From NCBI GenBank assembly GCA_013152945.1, contig JAADFL010000018.1:1-64000 (forward strand): DNA of 64,000 nt. Direction: 5' to 3'. Below are positions 34,441 to 46,013 of the stretch, piece after piece (position 1 is the stretch's first letter; each line of letters opens with the position of its first letter). Position numbers and translations under genes: made by a program. The notes under the pieces are model-generated. The model saw nothing but the letters and a program-made list of their open reading frames with translations. It was not told the DNA's origin and did no database searches. The DNA is from Deltaproteobacteria bacterium. GTDB lineage: Bacteria; Myxococcota_A; JAADFL01.

Positions 34441-34671
34441 TTAAAGCTCCTTTTCAATTCGACAGCTCTTGAAAGAACATTGAAGCAATTCGATACAACG
34501 ACTCTTTCAATAGGTCAAGGTTTATGTCCGGGTGGGGATGGTCCGGCCTCGTGGACGTTGGGGCATTTCTGCACTATCCCCGATCCGTGTCTTGATTACA
34601 GGGAGCTTCAAATCTGATCCGTCCCAAAAACACCTGGGATCTTCGGGGCAAAAATTCGTGCGTTAAACAAT

Positions 34672-37600
34672 CTATGGCAGGCAGCAATATTCCGTGCCAC
34701 CGCACTCGGGTGCCGTAAAAAACCACTTACATGTAAGTCCGTCGGCGCACACCTCCAGCTCGCTGTCCTCACAGCTCTCGGCATAGCCTTGCGGGCCTAT
34801 GCAGCAGTTCCATATGCCGTACAGGTTGAAGCAATGGGAGCTGTTCTTCAGGCACCTGAAACCTTCTATACATCCGGTGGGCGTGGCATCGGGATCGCAC
34901 TCGCCGCCCTCGCTATGACATTTGCCATCCGCTGCGCACGCCGCCCCTTCCACGCATGGTCCTGTCGTAATGGGATCGCAGGCTCCTCCAACCGGGACCC
35001 GGCCCCAGCACTTGCCTGCAATGCACCGCAGCTCCAGGCGCGGGTCGCAAGGATTCTCGCCTCCGCACGAGTCTCCCTCGCCGCCAACCTGGGTGCAGGT
35101 GTTGGAAATGCACACCAGGGAGGAATCGTTACACTTACTGCCGGGGAGGCAAGGCTGGCCATCTCCACCCGCATGTACGCAGAAGTATCCCGACCGATCC
35201 GTGTCGTAAATGCAAGTCAACCCACTCTCGCACATGTCCGGCACGCCTTGATCGCAAGGCTGGTCCAGGCCGGACCTGGTCAGGCAACACAATGTCACGC
35301 CATAATGGGTAGAACAATAGGTTATGCTCGAGCAGTAGTACGCATCGGCGCACCTGCGGCCGCCTCCACAGTCGCCACCGAGCCCCACCGGAAGCATGCA
35401 GCTGTTGCCGTACTTGGAGCAGTCCGGGTAATCACGGAAGCATGTCAACCCCGCGGGGCAATCAGTAGAGCCCTGGGTGTCGCTGCAAGCAGTGCCTTCC
35501 TCCACACATGTGCCGTTAGCGCACACTGCCCCCTCCTCGCAAGGCGGCAGCAGGTCCGAGCAGGCCTCTCCCTTCTTGGTGTACTGTGCGCACTCATTGT
35601 TGAAGCATACCAGTGCCGGGTCGCATGGATAGTCGCCAGCGCCGCCGCAGGCATCTCCCACGCCACCAACTTGCGTACACTTGCCATCGATGCATACGAG
35701 CTGATCGTCGCAGGTCCCGTCATCGTGGCATGGTTGGTCCTGGCCGCCCGCCTGGATGCAGCACCGGTCTCCGCCGCACTGCTCGTCGACAACGCATACC
35801 AGGCCTTCCAGGCACGGCGGATGCCAGGGCAACGCCGAGCCGCAAGGCTCGAGCTCTCCTGCCCTGGGGAGGCAACACGGAGAGGTACCGTAATCATTAA
35901 TGCATTTATCTAAATTCGAGCAATAGGTACCCGCACCGCAGGGTATTAGCATACAGCCATCCCCGAGACCGGCCGACTTGATGCAGCAGGTATCGCGCTC
36001 GTACCGGTCATAGCAAGCGTTGATGTTAAGGCAAACAAGTCCACTCGGACAGTCTGTGGATCCCTCGAGATCGGTGCATGCACCTCCCTCTGCAACGCAC
36101 GTTCCATCCACGCACACCGCCCTTTCGACGCACGGCACATGGTCCGAGCACGCCTCTCCAGCCTGGCTGGGCTTTATACAGGCGCTGTTGAAGCATACCA
36201 GGGATGGATCGCATGGGTTGTCACCAGGGGTGCCGCAAGGATCTCCCTCCCCTCCGACGTGAAAGCAGGTCCCGTTGATGCACAGCAGCTGGTCATCGCA
36301 GGTCATGTCTTCATAGCAAGGCTCTCCCTCCCCGCCGGCCTTGGCGCAGAAAAAGCCGTCTCGCTTGGAGTCATACAAGCAGGCGAGGCCGGATTGGCAA
36401 TGTGGCCCTTCCGGTGACGTCGAGCACGGCTCGGACTCTCCGGGCGCGGCCAGGCAGCACTGGGACAGGTTGTACTCGTTCCTGCACCTGGCAGCAGAGG
36501 AGCAGTATGTACCCTCTACGCAAGGACGGCCTTCACAGGCCTCTCCCAAAAGACCGGGACCCAGGCAGCAAACAGGTGAAGATCCCATCACGCTCCTGCA
36601 ATCGGAAGGCGAGTTCACACAGTACAGGCCTTCCTTGCAGGGAGTGTCGAAGCTGCAGCTCTCTCCATAACCGGCAGGCGCGATGCAGCAAGGAATGCTG
36701 TCGGTGCACCTCGATGACTCAACGCAAAGCATTCCCTCTGGGCAATCTGTAGAGCCCTGCAGATCGCTGCACGCCCCTCCCTCTGGAACGCACACGCCTT
36801 GCGAGCACGCTGTTCCAGCCTCGCAAGGCGGCGTGGACTCGGAGCAGTTCTCTCCCTCCTTTACAGGTCGAGTGCATTTTCCGTCGAAGCAGGCCAGCTC
36901 GAGTGCGCACGGAGGATCGGACGGCGAGCCGCAATCGTCCCCAAGGACGCCCACGGCCGCGCAAACCTGGCCGATACACTCCAACCCTTCCGAGCACGGC
37001 AATCGCTCTGGATATGCCCTGGGATCTCCACACGGCTCTCCCTGCCCCGCAGTGGGGGAAGGGCACAGCGCCATGGTCAAGGAAGTCACTGTGGCTCCCG
37101 GGGGTGACTGCTCCATGGGCGCCTGGTCCAGGAGCATATCCTCTGCACAGCCTTCGCAGGCATCCTGGCTGAAAGGGTTGCAGGGGCGCCTGCACCTGCC
37201 GTCGGACCCGCAGAACAGGCCGGGCTTGCAGTCCAGCACCGAGAAGCAAGCATGACCTTCTTTTCCAAGACCCGGCATCGTGCATGGAATCACGCAGAGC
37301 AGCTCAATATCTGCGTGCATATGCATGTCATCGGACCACTGGAGGTAGGCGGCGCAGGTGCGGCTTTGGCCACAGGCGTCCGGCGCGGCCGGGTCGCCGT
37401 TACAGGGCGATGCGCAGTAGGTCGCCATATAGGTCCCCATGCATACATCGGACTGGTTGCGGCATCCAATGAAAACCGACTTGTTGATGTCAGAGTACCC
37501 TACATTGCATTCCTCGTAACAAATGGTTTCATCGATGCAATACATGTCGTGCGTCCCTGCCATAATGCAGGTGTCGGAGCACTCGAAGCCAGGGCAGTTG

Positions 37601-38799
37601 TCACATGCATCTCCCACGCCGTCTCCGTCGGTGTCGGTCTGGTCCGGGTTGCCCACGAGCGGGCAGTTGTCCCGCATATTGACGAGGCCGTCCTTGTCCT
37701 GGTCCAGGACGCTGTCCAGGTCCGGCACAGGGCTCGTCACCTCGAGCTCGTCGAACCGCCTGGCAAGCATGGCCTCTATTATCCTCGTGTCTATCTCGGG
37801 CAGGCCCTTGGCGATCTCGGCCTTCACGTCCGCCTCGAGCACCCCGTCTTCAAGGTCCAGGGACAACGTGTTCAAAAGCTCCTGGAGCTTGGCGTTGAGC
37901 AGGGTCCTTACCTGCGGGCTGTACTCGAACCCTGGTATCCTGTTCCTTGCCACGCGGCTCAGCACCGTGCTCACCGCGAACATGTACGCGTTCGAGCCTG
38001 TGTCCCCTCCAAGCAGGTTCATGGACGTGCTGTTGCTGAACCCGGTGAAACCAGGCTCGGTTATGTCAAGCTCATCCTTCAGCTCACCCTCGGCCTGGGA
38101 TACTGCATCGTCGAAATCCACGCCTTCGGAGACCAGAGCCTTTACCCGCTTGGCTATGAGATGCGTCACTATGTTCACGTACACGCTCTGGACGCCCTCC
38201 TCACTGGGAACGTAAAACGCACGGAGCGTCAAGGGACCGGTCAAGTCACCGATTATCTCGTTGTAGTAGTAACCGCTGCCGCGCACCTCCACCGGCCCAG
38301 ACGGCTCCAAGGCCAGGACGAACTCGCCTTTGTCGTTGATCGTCTGCGTGCTGTACACGAAACCGGTCGGGTTCAGCTCGCTGTCCAACTGGGAGATATC
38401 CATGTCCGAGCCCAATATGAACGGCCCCTTCTGGACCGAGCCTTGCAGCCTGATCATGCCCTTTGGAAGCTCCTCCAGCTCCTGGAATGGCTCGCCTGGT
38501 TCGCCATCCTGCTCAAGGGATTCTCCACCAAGATCCAGGGACTCGCCGTCCAGCTCACCACCGTCCTCCAGCATGGCGTCAGGCTCGGGCACTGCCTCCG
38601 ACTCGTCCGGCGTCTCGTGCTCCACTCCATCCAAGACAACCACCTCGTGCTCGACGCTACCTTCGTCCTCGGCTGCGATTTCTCCCTCTTGTTGCAGCCT
38701 GGAGCCGGAGTCGGACCCGGAGCAGGCAAGCCAGTACAAGCTGCACGACAGCCCGAGCACCAAGGTGGATACAGGGTTATACTTACCTGTCCAGGCCAT
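34672..38799 (-). CDS. Giant cysteine-rich lipoprotein, copy 1
   Basis: 1375 residues. A signal (WLAC at about 23-26) leads to an acidic stalk (about 30-110). A conserved N-terminal module follows (about 115-355), starting [19 protein letters not shown] thrombospondin type-3-like calcium loop comes next ([20 protein letters not shown]). The rest, about 950 residues, is a tandem series of Cys-rich units with the pattern GEPC, CxxGLxC, CxxGxCxxxG and CC pairs, reminiscent of Dickkopf N-terminal cysteine repeats. The Cys must be disulfide-bonded, so the protein is exported and probably exposed at the outer surface. AAAGGAGAAAGT precedes the start. Its paralogue lies 222 bases upstream. The function is unknown; adhesion or structural roles are possible. 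Confidence 0.88.
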   Translation of the reverse strand: MAWTGKYNPVSTLVLGLSCSLYWLACSGSDSGSRLQQEGEIAAEDEGSVEHEVVVLDGVEHETPDESEAVPEPDAMLEDGGELDGESLDLGGESLEQDGEPGEPFQELEELPKGMIRLQGSVQKGPFILGSDMDISQLDSELNPTGFVYSTQTINDKGEFVLALEPSGPVEVRGSGYYYNEIIGDLTGPLTLRAFYVPSEEGVQSVYVNIVTHLIAKRVKALVSEGVDFDDAVSQAEGELKDELDITEPGFTGFSNSTSMNLLGGDTGSNAYMFAVSTVLSRVARNRIPGFEYSPQVRTLLNAKLQELLNTLSLDLEDGVLEADVKAEIAKGLPEIDTRIIEAMLARRFDELEVTSPVPDLDSVLDQDKDGLVNMRDNCPLVGNPDQTDTDGDGVGDACDNCPGFECSDTCIMAGTHDMYCIDETICYEECNVGYSDINKSVFIGCRNQSDVCMGTYMATYCASPCNGDPAAPDACGQSRTCAAYLQWSDDMHMHADIELLCVIPCTMPGLGKEGHACFSVLDCKPGLFCGSDGRCRRPCNPFSQDACEGCAEDMLLDQAPMEQSPPGATVTSLTMALCPSPTAGQGEPCGDPRAYPERLPCSEGLECIGQVCAAVGVLGDDCGSPSDPPCALELACFDGKCTRPVKEGENCSESTPPCEAGTACSQGVCVPEGGACSDLQGSTDCPEGMLCVESSRCTDSIPCCIAPAGYGESCSFDTPCKEGLYCVNSPSDCRSVMGSSPVCCLGPGLLGEACEGRPCVEGTYCSSAARCRNEYNLSQCCLAAPGESEPCSTSPEGPHCQSGLACLYDSKRDGFFCAKAGGEGEPCYEDMTCDDQLLCINGTCFHVGGEGDPCGTPGDNPCDPSLVCFNSACIKPSQAGEACSDHVPCVERAVCVDGTCVAEGGACTDLEGSTDCPSGLVCLNINACYDRYERDTCCIKSAGLGDGCMLIPCGAGTYCSNLDKCINDYGTSPCCLPRAGELEPCGSALPWHPPCLEGLVCVVDEQCGGDRCCIQAGGQDQPCHDDGTCDDQLVCIDGKCTQVGGVGDACGGAGDYPCDPALVCFNNECAQYTKKGEACSDLLPPCEEGAVCANGTCVEEGTACSDTQGSTDCPAGLTCFRDYPDCSKYGNSCMLPVGLGGDCGGGRRCADAYYCSSITYCSTHYGVTLCCLTRSGLDQPCDQGVPDMCESGLTCIYDTDRSGYFCVHAGGDGQPCLPGSKCNDSSLVCISNTCTQVGGEGDSCGGENPCDPRLELRCIAGKCWGRVPVGGACDPITTGPCVEGAACAADGKCHSEGGECDPDATPTGCIEGFRCLKNSSHCFNLYGIWNCCIGPQGYAESCEDSELEVCADGLTCKWFFTAPECGGTEYCCLP
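37585..38480 (-). repeat. 0.9-kb segment duplicated in copy 2
   Basis: The coding segment for the conserved N-terminal module and calcium loop is almost identical, at the DNA level, to the one at about 42515-43430. Long runs are base-for-base identical, including third codon positions. The boundaries given are approximate. The Cys-rich parts outside the segment are much less alike. Confidence 0.8.
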
Positions 38800-38859
38800 G
38801 GTACTTTCTCCTTTCGCTTACGCGCCTTTTGTTCAAGTGTCCGAAACCAACAGGGTTTC

Positions 38860-38883
38860 CTCAATACCCTGAATTGGGCAAAG
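38860..38883 (-). promoter_or_regulatory. Conserved upstream element of Cys-rich gene 1
   Basis: Read on the minus strand the first bases are CTTTGCCCAATTCAGG. This 24-base element is identical to one upstream of gene 2 at 43791-43814. It ends 61 bases ahead of the ATG of gene 1, versus 60 bases in gene 2, and weaker similarity continues toward the start codon. It is a good candidate for a promoter or operator shared by the pair. Confidence 0.65.
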
Positions 38884-39021
38884 CATTCTTTGGGATCTAG
38901 TCCTATCCACCTTTGTTCATCACTGTCCCCACGCCTTTATTGAAAAAGACCGACCTCGATGAATAACGCGGCCTCCCGGGGAGCACACGAGACCAAAAGT
39001 GCGGCTACCCAAAGCAATAAG

Positions 39022-42000
39022 TTAAGGCAAACAACAGATATAGGGAGGTTTACACTCCTCTATCGAATCTCGACAGGTAAGACTATCAGCGCACATTTCA
39101 AGTTGCGGGTCATCGCAACTCTCACCAAACCCTTGAGGACCAATGCAGCAGTTCCATACTCCATGGTTGTTGTAACAGTACGAGCTGTTCTTCATGCACA
39201 TGAATCCATCCACACAACCGGTGGGCGTGGCATCTGGATCGCACTCATCGCCCTCGACATGGCACATGCCGTCGGCTGCACAGGCTGCCCCTTCCACGCA
39301 AGGCCCTGTGGTCAATGCATCGCAGTGTTCTCCCACCGGCACTCTGCCCTGGCACGTTCCTGCGATACACCAAAGCTCCTGGTTCGGATCGCACGGGTAG
39401 TCGTTGTCGCCGCCGCATGCCTCACCTGGTCCGCTCACCCGGGTGCACGTCCCTGAAATGCACAACAATGGATCGTCGCAGGTTCCATCTTGATAACAGG
39501 CCTGGTCCTGACCGCCCATGGGCCTGCACACACCGTTGATGCAACCAAGCGCCTCGTTACAGGTGCCGTCCTTATAGCAAGGCTGTCCTTCTCCACCGGC
39601 CTGGACGCAAACATTATCGAGACAACCCAGGGCCTCGTCGCAGGTCCCGTCCTGATAGCAAGGCTGTCCTTCTCCGCCGGCTTGGACGCAAACATTGGTT
39701 CCTGAATCGCACACCAATCCTATCTCGCACATGTCCGGCACAGACGGATCACAGGGCTCGCCCGAGCCGGACCTAGCCATGCAACACTCCTTGACCCAGT
39801 AGTGGTCAGCGCAGTACTGGGTGCTTGAGCAGAAGTAATCATCACCACATATATAGTTGGTACCGCAAAGCTCGCCCAACCCTTCCTTTACCAGGCAGCA
39901 CTGAACACTGCCGTACTCAAGGCACTCGGGAACATGGAATGCGCAGTAGAATCCCTCCGGGCAGTCGGAAGAGCCATAGGCGCAAGCGCTACCCTCCCTG
40001 ACACATCGTCCTTCCGAACACGCCGTTCCAGCCTCACAGGCCGGCAACGATTCAGAGCACGGCTCCCCCGCCTTTGTAGGCTGCGTGCACTTGCCGTTGA
40101 AGCAGACAAGGGATGGATCGCACGGAGGATCATCGTTTCCTCCACATGCAGCGTCCTCGCCAAGGACCTGCACGCAGGTCCCGGCCACGCATCCCAGGGG
40201 CTCATCACAGGTCTCGTCCTGGTAGCAAGGCTGTCCCTCCCCGCCGGCCTGTACGCAGAAGTAACCTTTCTTGTCCAGGTCGTACGCACATGCCAGGTCC
40301 TTCTGGCACGGCACCTTTGGATATCTTGCACATGCCTCGCCGTCTCCAGGCTTTGTCAGGCAACACGGCCCATCAACGCCATAGTTCTCCCCGCAGGTCG
40401 GCGAGTTTGAGCAGAACGTCTCGCCATCGCATACACGACCTTCACAGCCCTCCCCGAGGTGAACCGGGGGAAGGCAGCAAGGTCCGACGACATCGTATTC
40501 GCTACACTCCATTGCACTCACGCAGTAAAGCCCTTCACCGCAGATGCGGCCATCACAGCTTTCTCCAAGCCCGGCAGCATCAATGCAGCAAGGCCCGGTG
40601 ATCCCATACATGCTTTCGCACTCCGCCACGTCCATACAATCGAGCCCATCGCCGCAGGAACGGCTCTCGCAGCTTTCTCCCTCCTTGGCCAAGTCGAGGC
40701 AGCAGGGACTGGCGACCCCATATGTATCGCTGCACGCCGATGCATCCAGGCAGTTGAGATTACCTTCGCAAGGTCGCCCATTGCAGGCTTCTCCAAGCCT
40801 TCCAACAGGGAGACAGCACGGTGGAGAGGTTCCATACTGATCGTTGCATTCAACCATGTCAACGCAATAGAGACCGTCCCTGCAGGGCGTATATCTACAA
40901 CTGTCACCAGGGTCGCCCGGCCCAAGGCAGCAGTCGGGAAGGGAGTACGTATCTATGCACACCGGGCTTGCTGGTATGCAATTGAAGCCCTCGGGGCAGT
41001 CGGCAGTGGTATCGCACGGCTGCCCCTCCTTTACACACGTGCCTGCTGACGAGCACGCTGTCCCATCCTCGCAAGGCGGTGTGGATTCAGAGCAGGGATC
41101 CCCTTCTTTTGGAGGTTGCGCGCACTTGTCATCGAAGCATACCAGGGACGGGGCGCAGGGCTTGTCGCCAGGCCTACCGCAGGGGTCACCAAGTGCTCCA
41201 ACTTGCCTGCAGGTGCCGCCTACGCAGCCCAAGGGCTCGTCGCAGGTGCCGTCTGGGTAGCAGAGCTGACCTTCCCCGCCGGCCTTTGTGCAGAAGTACC
41301 CGCCCTTGGCCGCATCAAAGGCGCAAGCCAAGCCTACCTGGCAGACCGCGCCTCCCTGCGATGAGCCACATGGCTCCGACTCTCCAGGCCGAGGCAGGCA
41401 GCAGTTAATTTGCCTGTACTTCATCATACATTCCTCGGAAGATGAGCAGTACGTGCTGTCGTTGCATGGGAGCCCCCCAAGGCAACCCTCGCCCAGGCCG
41501 GCCGGACCGAGGCAGCATGATGTCACAATGTTGTACTTGTCCATACACAATGCACCCGATATGCAGAAAAGCCCATCAGGGCAATCAGAGGATTTCTGGG
41601 TATCGGTGCACTCCATGCCTTCTGCAACGCACTCGCTTTTCAGGCACACAGTGCCGTTCTCGCAAGGAGGCTCCGACTCGGAACAGGCCTCGCCCTCCTT
41701 TCTATACTCGCTGCACTTGCCATTGAAGCACACCAGGTGGAAGGCGCACGGCGGATCCGACTCGGAACAGGCCTCGCCCTCCTTTCTATACTCGCTGCAC
41801 TTGCCATTGAAGCACACCAGGTGGAAGGCGCACGGCGGATCCGACTGCCCGCCGCAGGCGTCACCGATATCACCCATTTTCACGCAGACATGGTCGATGC
41901 ACTCCAGCCCCTCCATGCACGGCACGGCACCCGGCTCCAGGTTCGGATCCCCGCACGGTTCCCCCTGGCCTGCCCAGCCAGCCGGGCACAGCGGTGTCTT

Positions 42001-43731
42001 TATGCTATCAATTGTTATATCCTCCATGCCCGGAGGTGTTTGCCCCGGCGGCCAGAGCTGGTTTAGAAGCTCGTCCTCTTTGCAGCCCTCGCAATCGTTC
42101 GGATCGGACGGGTTGCACGGACGCCTGCACCTGCCGTCGGACCCACAGAACAGGCCGGGCTTGCAGTCGAATATGGTGGAGCAGTAGTTGCCCTCTCCTG
42201 CATTGCCGAACATGGTGCACGTTAGGAGGCAGGTCAGCACGAGCTCTGCGTGTGACTCGTCCGAAAACAAGGGATATGCCGCGCAGGAGTAGCCCTGGCC
42301 GCACGCACCAGGATAGCTTGGGGCAGGGCACGTATTGGTACAGTACGCCAAGAGATCCCCTGCGCCGAAATTGGGCGCTATGCAAACATCGTCCTCGTTG
42401 GTGCATCCTATGAAAACGACTTGGCCGGGATCCTGGCCCTCGACTGCACATGCCTCGTAACAAAGGAGTTCATTGCTACAGAACTGGCTGAAAGTACCAG
42501 GTGGGGCGCATGTGTCCGAGCATTCGACGTCAGGGCAGTTGTCGCAGGCATCTCCGACGCCGTCGCCGTCGGTGTCGGCCTGGTCCGGGTTGCTCACGAG
42601 CGGACAGTTGTCCTGCATGTTGACGAGGCCGTCCTTGTCCTGGTCCAGGACGCTGTCCAGATCCGGGACAGGGCTCGTCACCCCGAGCTCGTCGAACCGC
42701 CTGGCGAGCATGTATTCGATCACCCTCGTGTCTATATCAGGCAGGGCCTCGGCGATCTCGCCCTTCACGTCTGCCTCGAGCACCCCGTCTTCAAGGTCCA
42801 GGGCCAAGGTGTTCAGAAGCTCCTGGAGCTTGGCGTTGAGAAGCTCACTCGCGCCCTGGGTGTTGTTGTAATCTGGTATCCTGTTCTTTGCCACCTGGCC
42901 CAGCACCGTGCTCACCGCGAACATGTACGCGTTCGAGCCCGTGTCCCCTCCAAGCAGGTTCATTGACGTGCTGTTGTTGAACCCAGTGAAACCAGGCTCG
43001 GTTATGTCAAGCTCATCCTTCAGCTCACCCTCGGCCTGGGACACTGCATCGTCGAAATCCATGCCTTCGGAGACCAGCGCCTTTACCCGCTTGGCTATGA
43101 GATGCGTCACTATGTTCACGTACACGCTCTGGACGCCCTCTGTATCCGGAACGTAGAAAGCGCGCAGCGTCAAGGGGCCGGTCAAGTCACCGATTATCTC
43201 GTTGTAGTAGTAGCCGCTGCCGCGCACCTCCACCGGCCCGGACGGCTCCAAGGCCAGGACGAACTCGCCTTTGTCGTTGATCGTCTGCGTGCTGTACACG
43301 AAACCGGTCGGGTTCAGCTCGCTGTCCAGCTGGGAGATATCCATGTCCGAGCCCAATATGAACGGCCCCTTCTGGACCGAGCCTTGCAGCCTGATCATGC
43401 CCTCCGGCAGCTCCTCCAGCTCCTGGAAGTGCTCGGCCAAGTCGACGTCCCGCTCCAGGGATTCACCATCCAGCTCACCGCCGTCCTCCAGCATGGCGTC
43501 ATGCTCGGCCGATGCATCACCCTCTATTGATGCCTCATGTTCAACCTTACCATCCTGCTCGACAAATCCTTCCTGCTCCCTTGCCTGCTCCCCTGCCTGC
43601 TCCCGTTCTGTTGCAGCGTCTTTCTCGTGTTGGAAACCGGAACCGGTACCAGAGCAGGACAGCCAGACGTAACCGGGTGCCAGACCAAGCAAAAGTGCAA
43701 GGATGCAATACTTGTTTCCTGTATGGTTCAT
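39022..43731 (-). CDS. Giant cysteine-rich lipoprotein, copy 2
   Basis: 1569 residues, paralogue of copy 1 and larger by about 190 residues of Cys-rich repeats. The signal ends in WLSC. The acidic stalk is richer in Glu and Gln here ([15 protein letters not shown]). The N-terminal module and the calcium loop are nearly identical to those of copy 1. The Cys-rich units carry internal duplications: one is a perfect 84-base tandem copy, and three [15 protein letters not shown]-like units stand in a row near the C-terminus. The start was set at the second Met (MNHTGNKY) because GGGAGAGGTGGCG lies right before it. A LuxR-type regulator gene lies 155 bases upstream in the same direction. Confidence 0.88.
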   Translation of the reverse strand: MNHTGNKYCILALLLGLAPGYVWLSCSGTGSGFQHEKDAATEREQAGEQAREQEGFVEQDGKVEHEASIEGDASAEHDAMLEDGGELDGESLERDVDLAEHFQELEELPEGMIRLQGSVQKGPFILGSDMDISQLDSELNPTGFVYSTQTINDKGEFVLALEPSGPVEVRGSGYYYNEIIGDLTGPLTLRAFYVPDTEGVQSVYVNIVTHLIAKRVKALVSEGMDFDDAVSQAEGELKDELDITEPGFTGFNNSTSMNLLGGDTGSNAYMFAVSTVLGQVAKNRIPDYNNTQGASELLNAKLQELLNTLALDLEDGVLEADVKGEIAEALPDIDTRVIEYMLARRFDELGVTSPVPDLDSVLDQDKDGLVNMQDNCPLVSNPDQADTDGDGVGDACDNCPDVECSDTCAPPGTFSQFCSNELLCYEACAVEGQDPGQVVFIGCTNEDDVCIAPNFGAGDLLAYCTNTCPAPSYPGACGQGYSCAAYPLFSDESHAELVLTCLLTCTMFGNAGEGNYCSTIFDCKPGLFCGSDGRCRRPCNPSDPNDCEGCKEDELLNQLWPPGQTPPGMEDITIDSIKTPLCPAGWAGQGEPCGDPNLEPGAVPCMEGLECIDHVCVKMGDIGDACGGQSDPPCAFHLVCFNGKCSEYRKEGEACSESDPPCAFHLVCFNGKCSEYRKEGEACSESEPPCENGTVCLKSECVAEGMECTDTQKSSDCPDGLFCISGALCMDKYNIVTSCCLGPAGLGEGCLGGLPCNDSTYCSSSEECMMKYRQINCCLPRPGESEPCGSSQGGAVCQVGLACAFDAAKGGYFCTKAGGEGQLCYPDGTCDEPLGCVGGTCRQVGALGDPCGRPGDKPCAPSLVCFDDKCAQPPKEGDPCSESTPPCEDGTACSSAGTCVKEGQPCDTTADCPEGFNCIPASPVCIDTYSLPDCCLGPGDPGDSCRYTPCRDGLYCVDMVECNDQYGTSPPCCLPVGRLGEACNGRPCEGNLNCLDASACSDTYGVASPCCLDLAKEGESCESRSCGDGLDCMDVAECESMYGITGPCCIDAAGLGESCDGRICGEGLYCVSAMECSEYDVVGPCCLPPVHLGEGCEGRVCDGETFCSNSPTCGENYGVDGPCCLTKPGDGEACARYPKVPCQKDLACAYDLDKKGYFCVQAGGEGQPCYQDETCDEPLGCVAGTCVQVLGEDAACGGNDDPPCDPSLVCFNGKCTQPTKAGEPCSESLPACEAGTACSEGRCVREGSACAYGSSDCPEGFYCAFHVPECLEYGSVQCCLVKEGLGELCGTNYICGDDYFCSSTQYCADHYWVKECCMARSGSGEPCDPSVPDMCEIGLVCDSGTNVCVQAGGEGQPCYQDGTCDEALGCLDNVCVQAGGEGQPCYKDGTCNEALGCINGVCRPMGGQDQACYQDGTCDDPLLCISGTCTRVSGPGEACGGDNDYPCDPNQELWCIAGTCQGRVPVGEHCDALTTGPCVEGAACAADGMCHVEGDECDPDATPTGCVDGFMCMKNSSYCYNNHGVWNCCIGPQGFGESCDDPQLEMCADSLTCRDSIEECKPPYICCLP
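41672..41839 (-). repeat. Perfect 84-bp tandem duplication
   Basis: Bases 41672-41755 are repeated without change at 41756-41839, giving two identical 28-residue Cys-rich units ([19 protein letters not shown] in each). The absence of any difference shows a very recent duplication inside the coding frame. It illustrates how the repeat region grows. Confidence 0.95.
42515..43430 (-). repeat. 0.9-kb segment duplicated in copy 1
   Basis: Counterpart of the segment at about 37585-38480, carrying the conserved N-terminal module and calcium loop of the second Cys-rich lipoprotein. The boundaries are approximate. Confidence 0.8.
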
Positions 43732-43790
43732 CGCCACCTCTCCCTTCAACCTCGGACTTTTATTCAACTATCTGAAGTTTATCGAGTTTT

Positions 43791-43814
43791 CTCAATACCC
43801 TGAATTGGGCAAAG
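43791..43814 (-). promoter_or_regulatory. Conserved upstream element of Cys-rich gene 2
   Basis: The same 24 bases as at 38860-38883. It lies 60 bases ahead of the start codon of copy 2, between that gene and the LuxR-type regulator gene. Confidence 0.65.
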
Positions 43815-43885
43815 TATATCCAGAGGCTGGCTTTCCCGTGGGCAGATGCTTCAGGTCCGATTAACTCCGAAAGATCCTTCCAGTG

Positions 43886-44995
43886 CTAGTCCCTTGGTAA
43901 TAATCTTTGCACCAACTCGGCTCTGGAGTAGACTTGAAGCTTACTGTATATGTGTTTCAGGTGGGTGTGCACGGTACCATGTGCTATGCCCAGGTGTTCT
44001 GCGATCTCCCTCTCTGTCTCTCCCTTGGCCGCCAGCATTGCCACCTCGCGTTCCTTGGCGGTCAAGCACGATGGCATTACGAGAGGCCTCTCCCCGACAG
44101 CAAGCACTTGGGCCGACTCGATGACAGCCAGCACGCCAACAAAGTCCGACTCGCTGTTACGCCAACATCGTAGGAGCAACGACTCTCCCGGCCGCAACAC
44201 ATCTGATAGGTCCATGGTCGAATAGAATGCGTTTACCGGGCGATTCAAGGCGTCCATGGCCGCTTTCCGCACACGTTTCAGGGCATGGTTGAGCCTGGGC
44301 ACCAACAGGTTAGCCGATAGCCTGGTAGATGGCACATGGAAACGGATTCGAGCCTCCTGGCTCAACCAGCACAATCGCCCGGTACGATTGAACAGGATCG
44401 CAGCCAGTGGAAGCCCTTTATCCAATGTATGAACCACCTCTGCCAGGGCGTGGTGCACCGGCCCCATTGCCCGCATGGACCGCAAGGCCTTCTCCACTAA
44501 TCTTGCCAACTCCAGGGCGCGGCGGCGTTCCTCACTGTCGAATGGGCGTTCCTTGATACTCCGACAGAGACCGGACAATGCCAATGGATCTCCTCGGTCT
44601 CCCAGTGCCAACACGAGCTGGCGTTCTATCTGGTAAGGCCTCCAGAATTCATTGTAGATTGTCGTTCGCCTAGCTTCCATCTCATCGACAATCTCGTACA
44701 CGTCCAAGACGCGCGTGCAGCGTCCGAATACGGCATCGATCGGACAAACCTCCTGGCTCTGGAACCGATTCAGTTCCACGAACCTGTTCCACATCTCGAT
44801 CCGGTCCGACCAGTCAAGGTCTTCCGCCCAGATCACCACGTCGTCAACCGTCAACACAGGGAAGCAACTGGCCGGGATGAAGTTGGCGTTCGTGATCCCG
44901 AACTCTTGTGCACTTTCTTCTATTAGGGCTTGGCCCAGCTCCAAGGGAGCCCCGGCTGCCTCTATGGCTTCAACACACTTTGTGGATGGCCACAC
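43886..44995 (-). CDS. LuxR-type transcription regulator 1
   Basis: 369 residues from a GTG start with GGAGG 8 bases upstream. The large N-terminal part (about 1-290) has no clear domain; the middle (ILFNRTGRLCWLSQEARIRF) looks PAS-like and may sense a small ligand. The C-terminus is a LuxR/GerE helix-turn-helix (LTAKEREVAMLAAKGETERE, GTVHTHLKHIYSKL). It is divergent from a second LuxR regulator and upstream of the Cys-rich gene pair in the same direction, so it may control that pair. No receiver domain is present. Confidence 0.85.
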   Translation of the reverse strand: MWPSTKCVEAIEAAGAPLELGQALIEESAQEFGITNANFIPASCFPVLTVDDVVIWAEDLDWSDRIEMWNRFVELNRFQSQEVCPIDAVFGRCTRVLDVYEIVDEMEARRTTIYNEFWRPYQIERQLVLALGDRGDPLALSGLCRSIKERPFDSEERRRALELARLVEKALRSMRAMGPVHHALAEVVHTLDKGLPLAAILFNRTGRLCWLSQEARIRFHVPSTRLSANLLVPRLNHALKRVRKAAMDALNRPVNAFYSTMDLSDVLRPGESLLLRCWRNSESDFVGVLAVIESAQVLAVGERPLVMPSCLTAKEREVAMLAAKGETEREIAEHLGIAHGTVHTHLKHIYSKLQVYSRAELVQRLLPRD

Positions 44996-45293
44996 CCCTG
45001 GATCCTCCGTTAAATGGCATGCACCACAACCGATGGGCTGGACCTGAACAAGACGAGTTTTTTAAGAGCCGGCCGACCTCGGCGGGGTCCATATAGAATC
45101 ACCTGACGCCTGCAGCACGGCTTCCATCGATTGCCATCTTGTTAATAATATATAAAAATAAGCAGTGACATGCAATACAGTCGCCAACAGAAAGCAGGAT
45201 GGAGAGCCCTTGGCTATGCACTGGCTCCCCCACTGTTTCATGGCATTGCGACGCTACATCTTCTTTACAGCCGGGATTTGGTAAAATAGGCTC
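44996..45293. other. Divergent intergenic region between LuxR regulators
   Basis: 298 bases without a gene. It has an AT-rich core (TTAATAATATATAAAAATAA near 45141-45160) that suits a pair of promoters. I could not place a full -35/-10 pair with good spacing. No RNA gene is seen. Confidence 0.4.
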
Positions 45294-46013
45294 ATGTTTC
45301 TTACCGAGATACTCGAGGCGCTAGCAGGAACACTGCCATATCCATGCGCAGTGTGCAGCAAGGATGGCGATATCCTTTGGATGAGCTTGGCCGTACCAGA
45401 TCTATTAACAGACGCACCAGGATCACAAGGCGGTTTTTGTAACGTTCTCTGCCATCAGGTATGCACCTGGTTTCAGCGTTACATGCATGCACACGGAACC
45501 AACACCGGCCCGATAGCAGTGCCGCGTAAAGAGCTGCCGGCCCTGGCGGACAGGCCGGACCTGCGGGTGCTCCAGGTGGAGGTGAAACCTATGGAGGGCG
45601 TCGGCAACAAGGGACAAGTCCTGCTCATAACCTTTCTGGGTGTCGATGGTGCGCCGCATGCAAACCGGTCGGGCAAACGTGGGAAATCTGTCGAGCCGGC
45701 CGCGACGCCGGCTATGCAACGACATGCCGGGCCTCGGGAACTCGGGAAAGAGAAGCAATCAGGAACCCTTCCCGCACTCGCACTACTTACGCCTAGGCAG
45801 AGAGAGATAGCATTGCTTGCGGCATACGGGTTCAGCGGCCCCAATATCGCGGCCAAGCTCGGTCTTGCCGAAGCAACGGTCTATTCACATCTCAAGCGCA
45901 TCCACAAGAAACTGGGGATTCACAATCGGGCCCAGCTTACCTGGCTCGTACTTGGGAGGAATCAAGCCTCTAACGACCATGGCAGGGCTCCTCACCTCGA
46001 TCTTGATAATTGA
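45294..46013 (+). CDS. LuxR-type transcription regulator 2
   Basis: 239 residues. The N-terminal half resembles a PAS-like module (PYPCAVCSKDGDILWMSLAV) with Cys residues. A basic, disordered linker follows (about 120-165). The C-terminal LuxR helix-turn-helix is clear (LTPRQREIALLAAYGFSG, ATVYSHLKRIHKKLGI). It is divergent from regulator 1 over a shared 298-base region, so the two may regulate each other. AAAATAGG lies before the ATG. Confidence 0.83.
   Translation: MFLTEILEALAGTLPYPCAVCSKDGDILWMSLAVPDLLTDAPGSQGGFCNVLCHQVCTWFQRYMHAHGTNTGPIAVPRKELPALADRPDLRVLQVEVKPMEGVGNKGQVLLITFLGVDGAPHANRSGKRGKSVEPAATPAMQRHAGPRELGKEKQSGTLPALALLTPRQREIALLAAYGFSGPNIAAKLGLAEATVYSHLKRIHKKLGIHNRAQLTWLVLGRNQASNDHGRAPHLDLDN

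Noticed and set aside
34441-34671. Possible SAH riboswitch upstream of ahcY
   Set aside because: No SAH riboswitch core sequence or matching stem found by eye.
34789-35913. 374-codon plus-strand frame opposite Cys-rich gene 1
   Set aside because: Ala-rich antisense shadow of the Cys repeats without a start signal.
37252-38943. 563-codon plus-strand frame opposite Cys-rich gene 1
   Set aside because: Mirrors the Cys-rich coding strand; composition is not protein-like and the minus-strand gene has signal, motifs and a ribosome site.
41288-42187. 299-codon plus-strand frame opposite Cys-rich gene 2
   Set aside because: Antisense shadow; it repeats only because the real gene has the 84-bp tandem duplication.
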